From positions 1-49,109 of the forward strand of contig JAOAAX010000016.1 of assembly GCA_026418675.1 (NCBI GenBank): 49,109 nucleotides of DNA, read 5' to 3'. The notes beneath the pieces were generated by a model. The model was not told the origin of the DNA. It saw only the letters and a list, made by a program, of their open reading frames with translations, and ran no database searches. The translations under genes and the position numbers were made by a program. The stretch is from Chthoniobacterales bacterium (GTDB taxonomy: Bacteria > Verrucomicrobiota > Verrucomicrobiia > Chthoniobacterales > DYNR01). Positions 9,227-17,571 of the stretch are shown one piece after another; position 1 is the first letter of the stretch; each line of letters starts with the position of its first letter.

Positions 9227-9627
9227 TTTTTTAACTCAACTACTTCTGGGAAGTTCTCCTGATTTATCGTTACTAGGAAAACGAAGTTTTGTCCTTTTTG
9301 GATGTTTAGGGATTGAAATTTGGATGGGAGGAGGAGGGGGAGGGGAGTGCCATTTTTTGAGCGGACGGAGAGGAGGCGGCCGCGTTTTGGAGAATTGGCT
9401 AGAACATTTTCGACCTCTGCATCAAGTTTGTAAGTATTTCCACGCAAAGTAGATGGATTTTCGAGGAAATCCTGGTTTGGGAATTGAGAGTAGGAACGGA
9501 ACGGATCAATTTTCGAAGAGAGGAGGTAGGAAGTAAGGGTCAGGACGAGGAAAGCGCCAAAAATGATTAGGACATACAGGGCTTGGGAGAAGGTGGATTT
9601 GAGGGAGGATTGGATGCGTCTTGCCAT
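9223..9627 (-). CDS. Small membrane-anchored protein, unknown function, coupled to the 7199-9226 gene
   Basis: A 134-residue protein with a short basic cytoplasmic N-terminus, one transmembrane helix at about residues 17-37 (LYVLIIFGAFLVLTLTSYLL), and an extracytoplasmic domain of about 95 residues. The domain has beta-rich segments (NTYKLDAEVENVL, KRGRLLSVRS, GQNFVFLVTINQENFPEV) that could form a small barrel or OB-like fold. No known family was recognised. Its stop overlaps the start of the 675-residue exported protein by four bases, so the two probably act together at the membrane. The start is ATG at 9627, 160 bases from the divergent htpG. Confidence 0.75.
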   Translation of the reverse strand: MARRIQSSLKSTFSQALYVLIIFGAFLVLTLTSYLLSSKIDPFRSYSQFPNQDFLENPSTLRGNTYKLDAEVENVLANSPKRGRLLSVRSKNGTPLPLLLPSKFQSLNIQKGQNFVFLVTINQENFPEVVELKK

Positions 9628-9725
9628 GAACTAAAGATGCAGAGTATGTCCCGTGAGGAGATGGGTCAAGAGGGCACCTATGAACGGAGCAGCTTAGTTC
9701 AAAGTTGGAGCCGAAATTCTGTATC

Positions 9726-9755
9726 TTGAAAACCGAGAAGCTCTGCGACTATAGA
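9726..9755 (+). promoter_or_regulatory. Candidate sigma-70-type promoter of htpG
   Basis: TTGAAA at 9726-9731 and TATAGA at 9750-9755 are separated by 18 bases. They sit 32 bases before the htpG ATG, in the 159-base divergent gap. A GGAG at 9775-9778 follows with 8 bases to the ATG, a good ribosome-binding site. CTTGAAA also matches the -35 half of heat-shock sigma-32 promoters, but the matching C-rich -10 is absent. No CIRCE inverted repeat was found in the gap. Confidence 0.5.
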
Positions 9756-9786
9756 TGCAGGTTTTGAACAAAATGGAGAATTTGCA

Positions 9787-11631
9787 ATGAGTGCGGAGAG
9801 ATTTGAATTTCAAGCTGAGATTCGACAAATACTTGATATAGTTATCCACTCCCTTTACACGGAGAAGGAAATATTCATTCGGGAGCTGGTTTCAAACGCC
9901 TCGGATGCTTTGGAAAAGCTGAGGCACCTGCAATTGACGGAGAAGGAGGTGTATGACGAGCGGTTAGGACTTGAGATTAATATAACGACTGACGATCAAG
10001 CAAAGACGATTGCGATTCAAGACTATGGAGTTGGGATGACGCGTGAGGAGCTGATTGAGAATTTGGGGACGATTGCTCATTCTGGCTCGAAAGCTTTTTT
10101 AGAAGCGTTGAAGGCTAGTGGGAGTGGGGGCTCTAATTTGATTGGGCAATTTGGGGTGGGATTTTATTCAGCTTTTATGGTTGCGGAGGTTGTGACTGTT
10201 TACACGCGAACGTGGAGGAAGGAGGGGCAGGGTTGGCGATGGGAGAGCGATGGTGGAGGGAGTTACACGATTGAGCCTGCCGAGGGATTACGGCGAGGGA
10301 CGAAAGTTGTAGTTAAATTAAAAGGGGAAGCGGGGGAGTTTAGTTTAGCGGAGCGAGTGGAAGGGGCTTTGAAGCGATACAGCGCTTTTGTGCCGTTCCC
10401 AATTTATTTGAACGGGAAACAAGTCAACACAGTGCAAGCATTGTGGTTGAAACCGAGAGAAGGGATAAAAGAGGAGGAGTATGTAGAATTTTATAAATAT
10501 CACGCTCATAGGAATGAGGAGCCGCTAATGTGGTTGCATTTTTCTGTGGATGCGCCCCTTCAGGTGTATGCTCTGCTGTATGTGCCTAGCAGAAATTTGG
10601 AGAGAATGGGTTTTGGACGCATGGGGACTTCGGTTTCTTTGTATTGTAGGAAAATTTTAATTGAGCAGTCGCCGCGAGGGCTTTTGCCGGAGTGGTTAAG
10701 ATTTGTGCATGGGGTGGTAGATAGTGAAGATTTGCCGTTAAACATATCAAGGGAGGCTCCCCAGGATCGGGCGTTAATTGAGAAAATAGGACGTGTGTTG
10801 ACTCGGCGTTTTTTGAAATTTTTGGAGGAGATGGCCGTAAAAGATACGGAGAAGTATGGGAAATTTATTCGTGAGTTTGGTTTTTTTCTGAAGGAGGGAG
10901 CGGCAACGGATGTGGTAAATCGGGAGAGTCTTTTGTCGCTGTTGCGTTTTGAGTCCTCTTTTTTGGACGTAGGAAAGATGACATCGCTGTCTGAGTATGT
11001 GGATCGGATGAAGCCAGGGCAGGAGGAGATCTATTATTTGGTGGGGAATGGGAGGAAAATGCTTGAGGAAAGTCCTTTCATGGAGGGCATGAAGGAGCGG
11101 GGGTTGGAGGTCCTATACTGCTACGATGCGGTGGATGAGATTGTTTTTGAGAATGCGCGAGAGTTTGCGAAGAAGCGATTTGCGTCGGCTGATCGTGCGG
11201 GGTTGAATTTGGTTGGTTTGGAAGCGCCGGAGGCGGAGGGGGGGCTTGATCGAGAAGCAGGAGAGGAGCTTGTCCGTTGGTTGAAGTCGGAGCTAGGGGA
11301 TCGAGTGATGAATGTTCGGATTAGCCGGCGATTAAAGGATTCGCCGGTTATGGCATTACTTGAGAAGGATGAGCCTTCGGTTCTTATGCGGCGAGCTATG
11401 AAGGCATGGAATCCGGAGATGGAGGTTCCTCCTCTGCGGGTGAGTCTTGAGATTAATGCGGCGCATTCGGTAATTAAGAAGTTGCATGAGCTGTTGAGAA
11501 GGGATAAGGGGCGGGCGTTGTTAGTTGCAAATCAGCTATTTGATGGGGCACTGTTAGCGGCAGGGTTGGTTGAGGATCCGGTTGGCATGGCGAAGCGGAT
11601 GTTTGAGTTTGTAGCGAAAGTTGGGGAATAA
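9787..11631 (+). CDS. htpG: Chaperone HtpG (bacterial Hsp90)
   Basis: ATP-dependent dimeric chaperone of the cytoplasm that remodels and stabilises client proteins. The 614 residues have the normal HtpG length and the three-domain order. The N-terminal GHKL ATPase domain shows the signatures ELVSNASDAL (Glu33 and Asn37, catalysis and Mg), DYGVGM (79-84) and the lid/glycine segment GQFGVGFYSAF (120-130). The middle domain carries the catalytic-loop pattern ending in LPLNISRE. The C-terminal dimerisation domain runs from about residue 500. It starts with ATG preceded by GGAG and a readable promoter. It is monocistronic: the upstream envelope pair is divergent and the downstream methyltransferase convergent. 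Confidence 0.97.
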   Translation: MSAERFEFQAEIRQILDIVIHSLYTEKEIFIRELVSNASDALEKLRHLQLTEKEVYDERLGLEINITTDDQAKTIAIQDYGVGMTREELIENLGTIAHSGSKAFLEALKASGSGGSNLIGQFGVGFYSAFMVAEVVTVYTRTWRKEGQGWRWESDGGGSYTIEPAEGLRRGTKVVVKLKGEAGEFSLAERVEGALKRYSAFVPFPIYLNGKQVNTVQALWLKPREGIKEEEYVEFYKYHAHRNEEPLMWLHFSVDAPLQVYALLYVPSRNLERMGFGRMGTSVSLYCRKILIEQSPRGLLPEWLRFVHGVVDSEDLPLNISREAPQDRALIEKIGRVLTRRFLKFLEEMAVKDTEKYGKFIREFGFFLKEGAATDVVNRESLLSLLRFESSFLDVGKMTSLSEYVDRMKPGQEEIYYLVGNGRKMLEESPFMEGMKERGLEVLYCYDAVDEIVFENAREFAKKRFASADRAGLNLVGLEAPEAEGGLDREAGEELVRWLKSELGDRVMNVRISRRLKDSPVMALLEKDEPSVLMRRAMKAWNPEMEVPPLRVSLEINAAHSVIKKLHELLRRDKGRALLVANQLFDGALLAAGLVEDPVGMAKRMFEFVAKVGE

Positions 11632-11672
11632 GTGAGCAGGAGGGAGAGATTGGCTTAGGTTTGAAATGTTTT

Positions 11673-12518
11673 TTAATAGGAGGAGGAGTTTTTTTCTGAA
11701 TTAGGATTGTAATAAGCTAGTAAATAAACTTCACCCGGCCAAGTTGGGAGGAGGTTCGCAAGAATGAGGTTGAATTTGAACCAAAAGCGGCTGTCTTCGA
11801 GTGGGTTGCCGCTCAATCTCGTAAGGAAAGCCCCAGTGAGTTGAAGGATGGACCATCCTGAAGTTGAAGCGAGATGGCGGAGTCTTGCAGGGGAGAATTT
11901 GCACCAGTGTCCACCTGAGAGGTATTTGCGGCGGAGTTGTTTTTGGCGAAGGCCGGCAAGGAAATCGGGTAAGGATGGGACACCAATGATGAAATAAGAG
12001 GGTTTCTGGGTAGCCCGAGTAAGGTTTTGACAGAATAGAGGTGGATCTTGAAGGTGTTCGAGTATGTGAAGGAGGAGAAAGATGTTGTAGTTTGAAAAAT
12101 CGAGTTTTATATCTAAATTAGCGTCAAAATGGTTGATAGAGTGGTAATTTTTAAGGGTGAGTTGGAGTGTGTTTGGGGCAATGTCGAAAGCGTCCCAACG
12201 GGAATAAAGCGGAACAGCGGATCGCTTATAGTTAAAAAATAGGGTATTTGTAGCAATGAAGTCGGTGAGGGATTTCATTTGGCCGGAGCCTGTGCCGATT
12301 TCTGCGATGAGGAGTGGTTGCGTTAAATGGGAGTGGATGTCGAGCAACCAGCGGCAAGGGATGAGGTAACGGAGGAGGCGTGTTGGATAGGAGCGGGAGG
12401 ACTGGGTTTTGGAGAGGTGAGCAGCTTGAGCGGCGAGACGGGGATTGGGGAGGCTGTCCAGTAAAGCTACGATACTGTTGGCAAAGGAATTGGCATGAGC
12501 GAGTTTTTCGAAAAGCAT
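11673..12518 (-). CDS. Class I SAM-dependent methyltransferase of unknown substrate
   Basis: A 281-residue protein with a Rossmann-like methyltransferase core in its middle. Motif I is IAEIGTGSGQ (about residues 71-80). An acidic motif II (DAFDI, about 109-113) and a motif IV-like YNIFLLLHILEHLQDPP (about 142-158) follow. The HILEHL segment is typical of family-11/23-type methyltransferases acting on small molecules, lipids or sugars. The first 65 residues and the C-terminal 90 residues are unusual and may define the substrate. The gene converges on htpG with a 41-base gap. The substrate cannot be predicted from context. Confidence 0.75.
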   Translation of the reverse strand: MLFEKLAHANSFANSIVALLDSLPNPRLAAQAAHLSKTQSSRSYPTRLLRYLIPCRWLLDIHSHLTQPLLIAEIGTGSGQMKSLTDFIATNTLFFNYKRSAVPLYSRWDAFDIAPNTLQLTLKNYHSINHFDANLDIKLDFSNYNIFLLLHILEHLQDPPLFCQNLTRATQKPSYFIIGVPSLPDFLAGLRQKQLRRKYLSGGHWCKFSPARLRHLASTSGWSILQLTGAFLTRLSGNPLEDSRFWFKFNLILANLLPTWPGEVYLLAYYNPNSEKNSSSY

Positions 12519-12616
12519 AAGTAAAGAAAGGGTGTTTTTAGAGTGGAGGAGTGGGTTTGGGGAGTAAAACGCTTGAGGAGAGGTAAGGGTTAAAGTAGGA
12601 ATTTGGGAGGTTGACC

Positions 12617-13585
12617 ATGTTACACTTTGATTCGGAGTTAAAGGTGTTTAGCGGGAATGCAAACCGGCCGTTGGCGCAGGCGATATGTGATTATTTGGGG
12701 ATACGGCTTGGGGACGCGATGGTAAGTTCGTTTCCTGACGGGGAGACGCGGGTGCAGATTAATGAAAACATACGCGGGAGGGATGTTTTTATAATTCAGC
12801 CGACTTGTCCACCTACGAATCAGCATTTGATGGAGTTGTTTATTATGGTGGATGCTGCGCGGCGGGCAAGCGCTGCCCGTATAACTGCAGTGATCCCGTT
12901 TTTTGGATATGCGCGTCAGGATAGGAAAGACCAGCCGAGGGTTCCAATTACGGCGAAGTTGGTGGCGAATTTGTTAGTGGCAGCTGGAGTGAACCGTGTT
13001 TTAACGATGGATTTGCACGCGCAGCAATTGCAGGGATTTTTTGACATTCCTGTAGATCATCTCTACGCATTTCCTGTTTTTATACTGCACATACGCAGCA
13101 TGGGGTTGAAGGATTTGGTGGTTGTTTCACCGGATGTGGGAGGTGTGAAGATGGCTTCGGCCTATGCACAAGCACTTGGTGCTGGGCTTGCCATCGTTGT
13201 GAAGAGGAGGATGAGTGCAAGTGATGTCGAAGCATTACACGTCATAGGGGACATAAAGGACAGGAATGTTCTTTTAGTGGATGACTTGACAGAGACAGCG
13301 GGCACGCTTACGAGTGCAGCGAAGATACTGCGTGAACAAGGGGCGCGGTCGGTTTATGCTTGCGTATCGCATGCGGTGTTGACAAATTTAGGGATTGAAC
13401 GATTAAGGAATTCGGAAATTCAGCAACTCATTACGACGGACAGTGTTCCGGCGCATCCCGAAGCTGGTGAGAAGTTAAAGGTAATTACCATAGCTCCTCT
13501 GATGGGCGAAGGGATTCAACGGATTCACGATGGGGAGTCGGTGAGTTCGCTATTCCATTTGCATGAACAGAAGGAAACAAACTGA
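12617..13585 (+). CDS. prs: Ribose-phosphate pyrophosphokinase (PRPP synthetase)
   Basis: Makes PRPP from ribose 5-phosphate and ATP for nucleotide, histidine and tryptophan synthesis. The 322-residue product has the usual class I length. Visible motifs are the N-terminal VFSGNANRPLAQAICDYL, the ATP-binding segment FGYARQDRK, the Mg-binding signature DLHAQQLQGFFDIPVDHLYA, and the PRPP loop LLVDDLTETAGT, where TET replaces the commoner IDT. The start is ATG at 12617, set by a strong GGGAGG at 12605-12610 six bases upstream; a TTG two codons earlier is discounted. It leads a plus-strand run with rplY 19 bases downstream, a neighbourhood often seen in bacteria. Confidence 0.96.
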   Translation: MLHFDSELKVFSGNANRPLAQAICDYLGIRLGDAMVSSFPDGETRVQINENIRGRDVFIIQPTCPPTNQHLMELFIMVDAARRASAARITAVIPFFGYARQDRKDQPRVPITAKLVANLLVAAGVNRVLTMDLHAQQLQGFFDIPVDHLYAFPVFILHIRSMGLKDLVVVSPDVGGVKMASAYAQALGAGLAIVVKRRMSASDVEALHVIGDIKDRNVLLVDDLTETAGTLTSAAKILREQGARSVYACVSHAVLTNLGIERLRNSEIQQLITTDSVPAHPEAGEKLKVITIAPLMGEGIQRIHDGESVSSLFHLHEQKETN

Positions 13586-13604
13586 TTAAGAAAAATAGAT
13601 AATT

Positions 13605-14273
13605 ATGTCGAAAGAGATACAATTAAGAGCCAAGTTACGGAAGGGTAGTGGGCGTTGTTCGGCCCGTGCGTCTCGCCAACGTGGTGCGATCCCAGGGGTA
13701 GTTTATGGGAAAACCTATAAGCCGACGAATATTGAATTGGATCGGCGGGAGGTCGAAATGGCGCTTATGCATGCGAGTGGAGAGCGGCTTTTGGTGGATT
13801 TACTTTTGGAGGTTGAGAAGGGGCAAACGCGGCAGTTAGCGCTTATTCAGGAGGTTCAACATCATCCTTATCGGAATGAGATTTTACATGTGGATTTGCA
13901 TGCGGTTGCGGCAGATGAGTCAGTGGATGCGAAGATACCCGTGGAGCCGGTGGGGGAGGCAGATGGTGTGAAGAATTATGGTGGAATATTGGAGGTGATT
14001 GTCCGAGAGTTGCCGATTCGGTGCCTTCCGAAGGATTTGCCTGATGTTTTGCGGATAGATGTGAGTAAGTTGGGGGTTGGTCAATCTCTGCATGTGCGGG
14101 ATTTGCAATTACCTAGTGGGGTAAAATGTTTGCTGGATGGAGAAGTTACTGTGATTTCTGTTGCCTCTCCGAATGTGGCAGCATCTGTGCAGCAACAAGG
14201 GGAGGGACAGGAACAACCAGAAGTTCTCAAGGAGAAGAAACCTGCGGCTGAAAAAAAGGGAGAGGGGAAATAG
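13605..14273 (+). CDS. rplY: 50S ribosomal protein L25/general stress protein Ctc
   Basis: bL25 of the long (Ctc/TL5) type, which binds 5S rRNA. The N-terminal L25 domain (about residues 5-92) includes the basic start KAKLRKGSGRCSARASRQRG-like region, the VVYGKTYKPTNIELDRREVE segment and HHPYRNEILHVDLHAV. The C-terminal beta domain (about 95-185) has IPVEPVGEADGVKNYGGILE. A charged Gln/Glu/Lys tail follows (about 190-222). The 222-residue length fits the two-domain form. The start is ATG 19 bases after prs, with only an A-rich sequence upstream and no Shine-Dalgarno. It sits between prs and pth, the usual bacterial arrangement. Confidence 0.95.
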   Translation: MSKEIQLRAKLRKGSGRCSARASRQRGAIPGVVYGKTYKPTNIELDRREVEMALMHASGERLLVDLLLEVEKGQTRQLALIQEVQHHPYRNEILHVDLHAVAADESVDAKIPVEPVGEADGVKNYGGILEVIVRELPIRCLPKDLPDVLRIDVSKLGVGQSLHVRDLQLPSGVKCLLDGEVTVISVASPNVAASVQQQGEGQEQPEVLKEKKPAAEKKGEGK

Positions 14274-14279
14274 TTTAAT

Positions 14280-14293
14280 AGAGAGAGAGAGAG
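14280..14293 (+). repeat. (AG)7 dinucleotide tract between rplY and pth
   Basis: Seven perfect AG units lie seven bases after the rplY stop, upstream of the pth start. It is too short to show variability from one sequence. It is purine-rich like Shine-Dalgarno sequence and could affect ribosome loading. Confidence 0.7.
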
Positions 14294-14353
14294 TAAGGGA
14301 TTTTGAATGGAGGGAGATTGTGCAGGGGAGAGGGGCATAGGATAGGAAGAAGA

Positions 14354-14959
14354 GTGCGGGTAGTTGTTGGCCTAGGGAATCCCGGCAAGGAGTATGAGCA
14401 TAGTCGCCATAATTTAGGATTTGAAGCTGTGGAAATTGTGGGGAGGGAGTTTGGGGCCGAATGGAAATTTGAGAGGAGATGGGGAGCGGAGGTTGGTGTT
14501 GCTGGGGAAGTTTTTTTGCTGAAGCCGATGACATGGATGAACTTGAGTGGGGAAGCTGTGGCAAGTTTTTGTAATTATTTGCGGATAAGCGCATCTGAAA
14601 TTTTGGTGATTTTGGACGATATGTGGCTGAAAGTGGGGCAGATACGACTTCGCGGTAGCGGTAGTAGTGGTGGGCACAAGGGTTTGTCCTCTATTTTGGA
14701 AAGGATGGGGACTCACTTTGTTCCTCGGTTGCGTATTGGGATTGGTTCTCCTCCGAGAGGGGGCGATGCAGCGGAATATGTTCTGCAAGTTCCACCGGAG
14801 GAGGAACGGAAGATTCTTGAGACGGCTCTGTCCAGGGTGCCGACTATAGTTAGAATAATTTTTGACAAAGGGCTTGAAGCGGCGATGAATTTTGTGAATA
14901 GTAAACCGAAAATTGAAGATAACAGGAATGAATCAATACGAAGTTTTAATTGCGATTGA
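14354..14959 (+). CDS. pth: Peptidyl-tRNA hydrolase
   Basis: Cleaves peptidyl-tRNA released from stalled ribosomes so that tRNA is recycled. The 201-residue form has the normal Pth length. Motifs are VVGLGNPGKEYEHSRHNLGFEAV at the N-terminus (with the catalytic His in HNLGF), the LLKPMTWMNLSGEAV segment, the ILVILDDMWLKVGQIRLR segment (active-site Asp) and SSGGHKGLSSI. GTG at 14354 is chosen because it places the protein start right before the conserved beta strand and is preceded by purine-rich AGGAAGA. A TTG at 14303 would add 17 residues with no family match. The 3' end overlaps rpsF by 32 bases, so translation is probably coupled. Confidence 0.93.
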   Translation: MRVVVGLGNPGKEYEHSRHNLGFEAVEIVGREFGAEWKFERRWGAEVGVAGEVFLLKPMTWMNLSGEAVASFCNYLRISASEILVILDDMWLKVGQIRLRGSGSSGGHKGLSSILERMGTHFVPRLRIGIGSPPRGGDAAEYVLQVPPEEERKILETALSRVPTIVRIIFDKGLEAAMNFVNSKPKIEDNRNESIRSFNCD

Positions 14960-15242
14960 TACCCGGGGAAAAGAGGAGAGTGTGAAGGATATAATAGAAC
15001 GCCTCGAAAGGGAAATGCGCGCGGAGGGAGCACAGGTGGAGCAGGTCCAGCGGCTTGAGAGGCGTGAGTTAGCATACAAGCATAACCACATGACGCATGC
15101 TTATTATGTTAATTTTGTTTTTCGAGGAGAGCCTGAATTGATTGATAAGCTGCGTGGGAAATTTCGTTTTGATGAGGATGTTGCGCTGGCGCAATTTATT
15201 CGGATTCGCAAGCCTAGTTCTAAAAATTTAAAGGCGGCATAA
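14928..15242 (+). CDS. rpsF: 30S ribosomal protein S6
   Basis: bS6 of the small subunit, 104 residues. The N-terminal MNQYEVLIAIDTRG, the RLERRELAYKHNHMTHAYYV segment and the C-terminal VALAQFIRIRKP region match the family. The ATG at 14928 is chosen; a TTG five codons earlier in the same frame is discounted because S6 proteins begin M-x-x-Y-E. The start lies inside pth (32-base overlap). It is followed by ssb, as in most bacteria. Confidence 0.95.
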   Translation: MNQYEVLIAIDTRGKEESVKDIIERLEREMRAEGAQVEQVQRLERRELAYKHNHMTHAYYVNFVFRGEPELIDKLRGKFRFDEDVALAQFIRIRKPSSKNLKAA

Positions 15243-15273
15243 AATAATTTTTTAATTTTTATTTGGTTGGAGC

Positions 15274-15732
15274 ATGGCTTGCGTAAACAAAGTGATATTA
15301 ATAGGGAATCTTACTAGGGATCCAGAAATTAAGCATACACCTCGAGGTAGTGCCGTTGCGGATATTGGACTTGCCCTCAATCGTGTCTATACAACAGAGA
15401 GTGGAGAAAAGAAGGAAGAGACAACGTTTGTTGAAGTTACTTTGTGGGGTAGAACAGCGGAAATTGCTGGGGAGTATTTGAAGAAGGGCCGCCAGGTTTT
15501 TATTGAGGGGCGTTTGCAGTTGGATAGTTGGGAGGATAAGCAATCTGGACAAAAGCGTTCTAAGTTACGGGTGGTAGCAGAGAATATGGTATTACTAGGA
15601 GGGGGACGAGGAGGGGGTGGAGGTGGGGCAAATGTCGAATCGGATGATTACTCAACATTTGAGCGGAAGGGGGGAGCAAAAGGTGCGGCGCGTGTTAGTG
15701 AGTCATCTGAAGGGGATAACATTCCGTTCTAG
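15274..15732 (+). CDS. ssb: Single-stranded DNA-binding protein
   Basis: Binds single-stranded DNA in replication, repair and recombination. The 152-residue protein has an N-terminal OB fold (about residues 1-108) starting NKVILIGNLTRDPEIKHTPRG, with WGRTAEIAGEYLKKGRQVFIEGRLQ. A short glycine-rich linker (about 110-120) follows, and the acidic C-terminal tip ends in DNIPF, the tail that recruits partner proteins. The ATG at 15274 follows a close GGAG. It stands 31 bases after rpsF. The usual next genes rpsR and rplI are absent here; an L,D-transpeptidase gene follows instead. Confidence 0.96.
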   Translation: MACVNKVILIGNLTRDPEIKHTPRGSAVADIGLALNRVYTTESGEKKEETTFVEVTLWGRTAEIAGEYLKKGRQVFIEGRLQLDSWEDKQSGQKRSKLRVVAENMVLLGGGRGGGGGGANVESDDYSTFERKGGAKGAARVSESSEGDNIPF

Positions 15733-15768
15733 TAGTTGAAGCGGTAGAGAGTTCGAGAGAGAAAGGGA

Positions 15769-16383
15769 ATGAAAAGTTTATGCTACTTGTTGGCAAGTGG
15801 CATCGTTCTATTGAGTGGATGTGTTTCGTATGATCCCAGGTTGAATTCGACTCAAACACCCTATTTGGGATCGGGAGAGGGTTTCATTAATCATGAGCTT
15901 CAAAACCAAATTAATTATGCAGAGTCTATTTCTTATTGGGATGGGGATGGAGTTCCAGGCGAACCAAGAATAATTGTCAGTATTAGTCGTCAACGAGCCT
16001 ACTTTTATAAGGGAGATAAATTGGTTGGAGTTTCAGCGATTTCTACGGGGCGAGATGGTTTTGATACACCACCTGGAAAATATTCGATCATTGAAAAAAA
16101 AGAGAAGTATCGTTCGAATTTGTATGGGAATTATGTTGATGCAGAAGGGCGAGTTGTTAAAGCGGGTATAGGAATTAAGATTGACCCGCAACCTCCTGGA
16201 ACAAGATTTGAGGGGGCCCCAATGCCGTATTGGATGAGGTTAACGAGAGGAGGTGTAGGTTTGCATGCGGGTTTTCTACCTGGCGTTCCTGATTCGCGTG
16301 GTTGTATTCGCTTGCCGGAACGTATGGCTAAAGCTTTTTTTGCAAACGCACCGATTGGGACTCCCGTAGAGATACTTCCCTAA
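15769..16383 (+). CDS. Lipoprotein L,D-transpeptidase (YkuD / ErfK family)
   Basis: A periplasmic or envelope-anchored enzyme that makes 3-3 peptidoglycan cross-links or attaches proteins to peptidoglycan. The N-terminus is a lipoprotein signal with lipobox LLSGC (lipidated Cys18). The YkuD domain begins near residue 66 (EPRIIVSISRQRAYFY) and includes STGRDGFDTPPGKYSI (92-107). It ends with the catalytic motif GLHAGFLPGVPDSRGCIRLP: His166, Ser176, Cys179 (nucleophile) and Arg181. All catalytic residues are present. The length (204) is typical of a minimal enzyme without LysM or proline-rich domains. It lies 36 bases after ssb and may be co-transcribed. Transpeptidase against other YkuD activity cannot be told apart by sequence. 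Confidence 0.88.
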   Translation: MKSLCYLLASGIVLLSGCVSYDPRLNSTQTPYLGSGEGFINHELQNQINYAESISYWDGDGVPGEPRIIVSISRQRAYFYKGDKLVGVSAISTGRDGFDTPPGKYSIIEKKEKYRSNLYGNYVDAEGRVVKAGIGIKIDPQPPGTRFEGAPMPYWMRLTRGGVGLHAGFLPGVPDSRGCIRLPERMAKAFFANAPIGTPVEILP

Positions 16384-16533
16384 AGTTGAAAAATTGTAAG
16401 AAAATTTAGGCGGCGGTATCTTAAGGATTTATTTTAGAGAGTGTGTGGGGGAAGTAGGTCGAAATTTGGTTTTTGGGTTAAGCTAGTAAAAGTTTGGTTA
16501 AATGATAAGAATGTGTGAAGGATAGTTGCGATT

Positions 16534-17571
16534 TTATCGATAAGAATCTTGATGACAGAGATGTTGGTTTTTTGTTGATTGTTTTAGTTGAGGTAAGAGA
16601 ATGTCGGAGTGAATTTTTATGTTTTCTTCAGCAAGTGCTTGAAGCTGAGATAGGGAGTTGATGTGTGAAATTTTTTCGCGTAAGTTGCGACTGTTGGGCA
16701 TGTTTTTGGTGTAAGCCATGAGGCGTAAGCGCATGGAGCGCATCGCTAATTCTTCGTTTTGAATGCTTTCGATTTCTTTTTTGCAATGATCAAGGATGAG
16801 TTGCCAGCGATAGGCAAGTGAAGGTTCAGGGGAAATAGATTGGCCTAGGAGGGCTTGGCGGATTTGTCGGAAAATCCAAGGGCGATTCATAGCAGCTCGA
16901 CCAATCATGAGGCCTGCAACTTTGGTTTGTTGCAGACGTTTAATTGCAGTTGTTGCATCGGTGATGTCTCCGTTGCCAATTACCGGAATATGGACAGCTT
17001 GAACAACTTGGGCGATAACATCCCAATTGGCAAGCCCGCTGTAACCTTGTTGGCGTGTGCGGCCATGGACAGTGATTCGAGTTATACCTGTATCTTCAAG
17101 GATTTTTGCTACTTGGACGGCATTTATTGAGTTTTCGTCCCATCCGATGCGGATTTTTGCTGTAACAGGAAGAGGGGCTGCGGCATGGACAACTGCTTTG
17201 GCAACTTTTTGGAGCAAATCAACATGGCGAAGGAGCGCGGAACCTCCGAATTTGCAAACGACTTTGTTAACAGGGCAACCGAAGTTAATGTCAATGAAGT
17301 CGGGCTGCACCCACTCAATAACATTGCTGGTTGCCTTGGCAAGAATTTCTGGATCTGCTCCGAAGAGCTGGACTCCGAAGGGACGCTCGGAGGGTTGGAA
17401 TTGGAGCATTTCGCGGGTTCGGGAATTACGATGGAGGATGCCATCAGCAGAAACAAATTCTGAGGTGAGTATATCTGCGCCTTGTGCTTTACAAATCTGA
17501 CGGAAAATGGAATTTGTCACTCCCGCCATAGGTGCGAGGAAAAGGGGGGGCTGGTTCATTTGGGAGTTCAT
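16534..17571 (-). CDS. dusB: tRNA-dihydrouridine synthase (DusB type)
   Basis: FMN- and NADPH-dependent reduction of uridine in tRNA. The 345-residue TIM-barrel protein shows FLAPMAGVTNSIFRQ at the N-terminus. The catalytic-loop segment DINFGCPVNKVVCKFGGSALL (from about residue 94) contains Cys99 and the likely catalytic Cys106. RITVHGRTRQQGYSGLANWD and IPVIGNGDITDATTA mark the FMN/tRNA site, and LMIGRAAMNRPWIF closes the barrel. The order fits DusB. The C-terminal 30 residues are polar and poorly conserved. Its ATG overlaps the stop of the upstream 165-residue gene (ATGA), so it is the last gene of a packed minus-strand run. Dus subtype is inferred. Confidence 0.92.
   Translation of the reverse strand: MNSQMNQPPLFLAPMAGVTNSIFRQICKAQGADILTSEFVSADGILHRNSRTREMLQFQPSERPFGVQLFGADPEILAKATSNVIEWVQPDFIDINFGCPVNKVVCKFGGSALLRHVDLLQKVAKAVVHAAAPLPVTAKIRIGWDENSINAVQVAKILEDTGITRITVHGRTRQQGYSGLANWDVIAQVVQAVHIPVIGNGDITDATTAIKRLQQTKVAGLMIGRAAMNRPWIFRQIRQALLGQSISPEPSLAYRWQLILDHCKKEIESIQNEELAMRSMRLRLMAYTKNMPNSRNLREKISHINSLSQLQALAEENIKIHSDILLPQLKQSTKNQHLCHQDSYR

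Noticed and set aside
9628-9786. CIRCE heat-shock operator or sigma-32 promoter upstream of htpG
   Set aside because: No TTAGCACTC-type inverted repeat was found, and the -10 does not match the sigma-32 pattern; only a sigma-70-like pair is supported.
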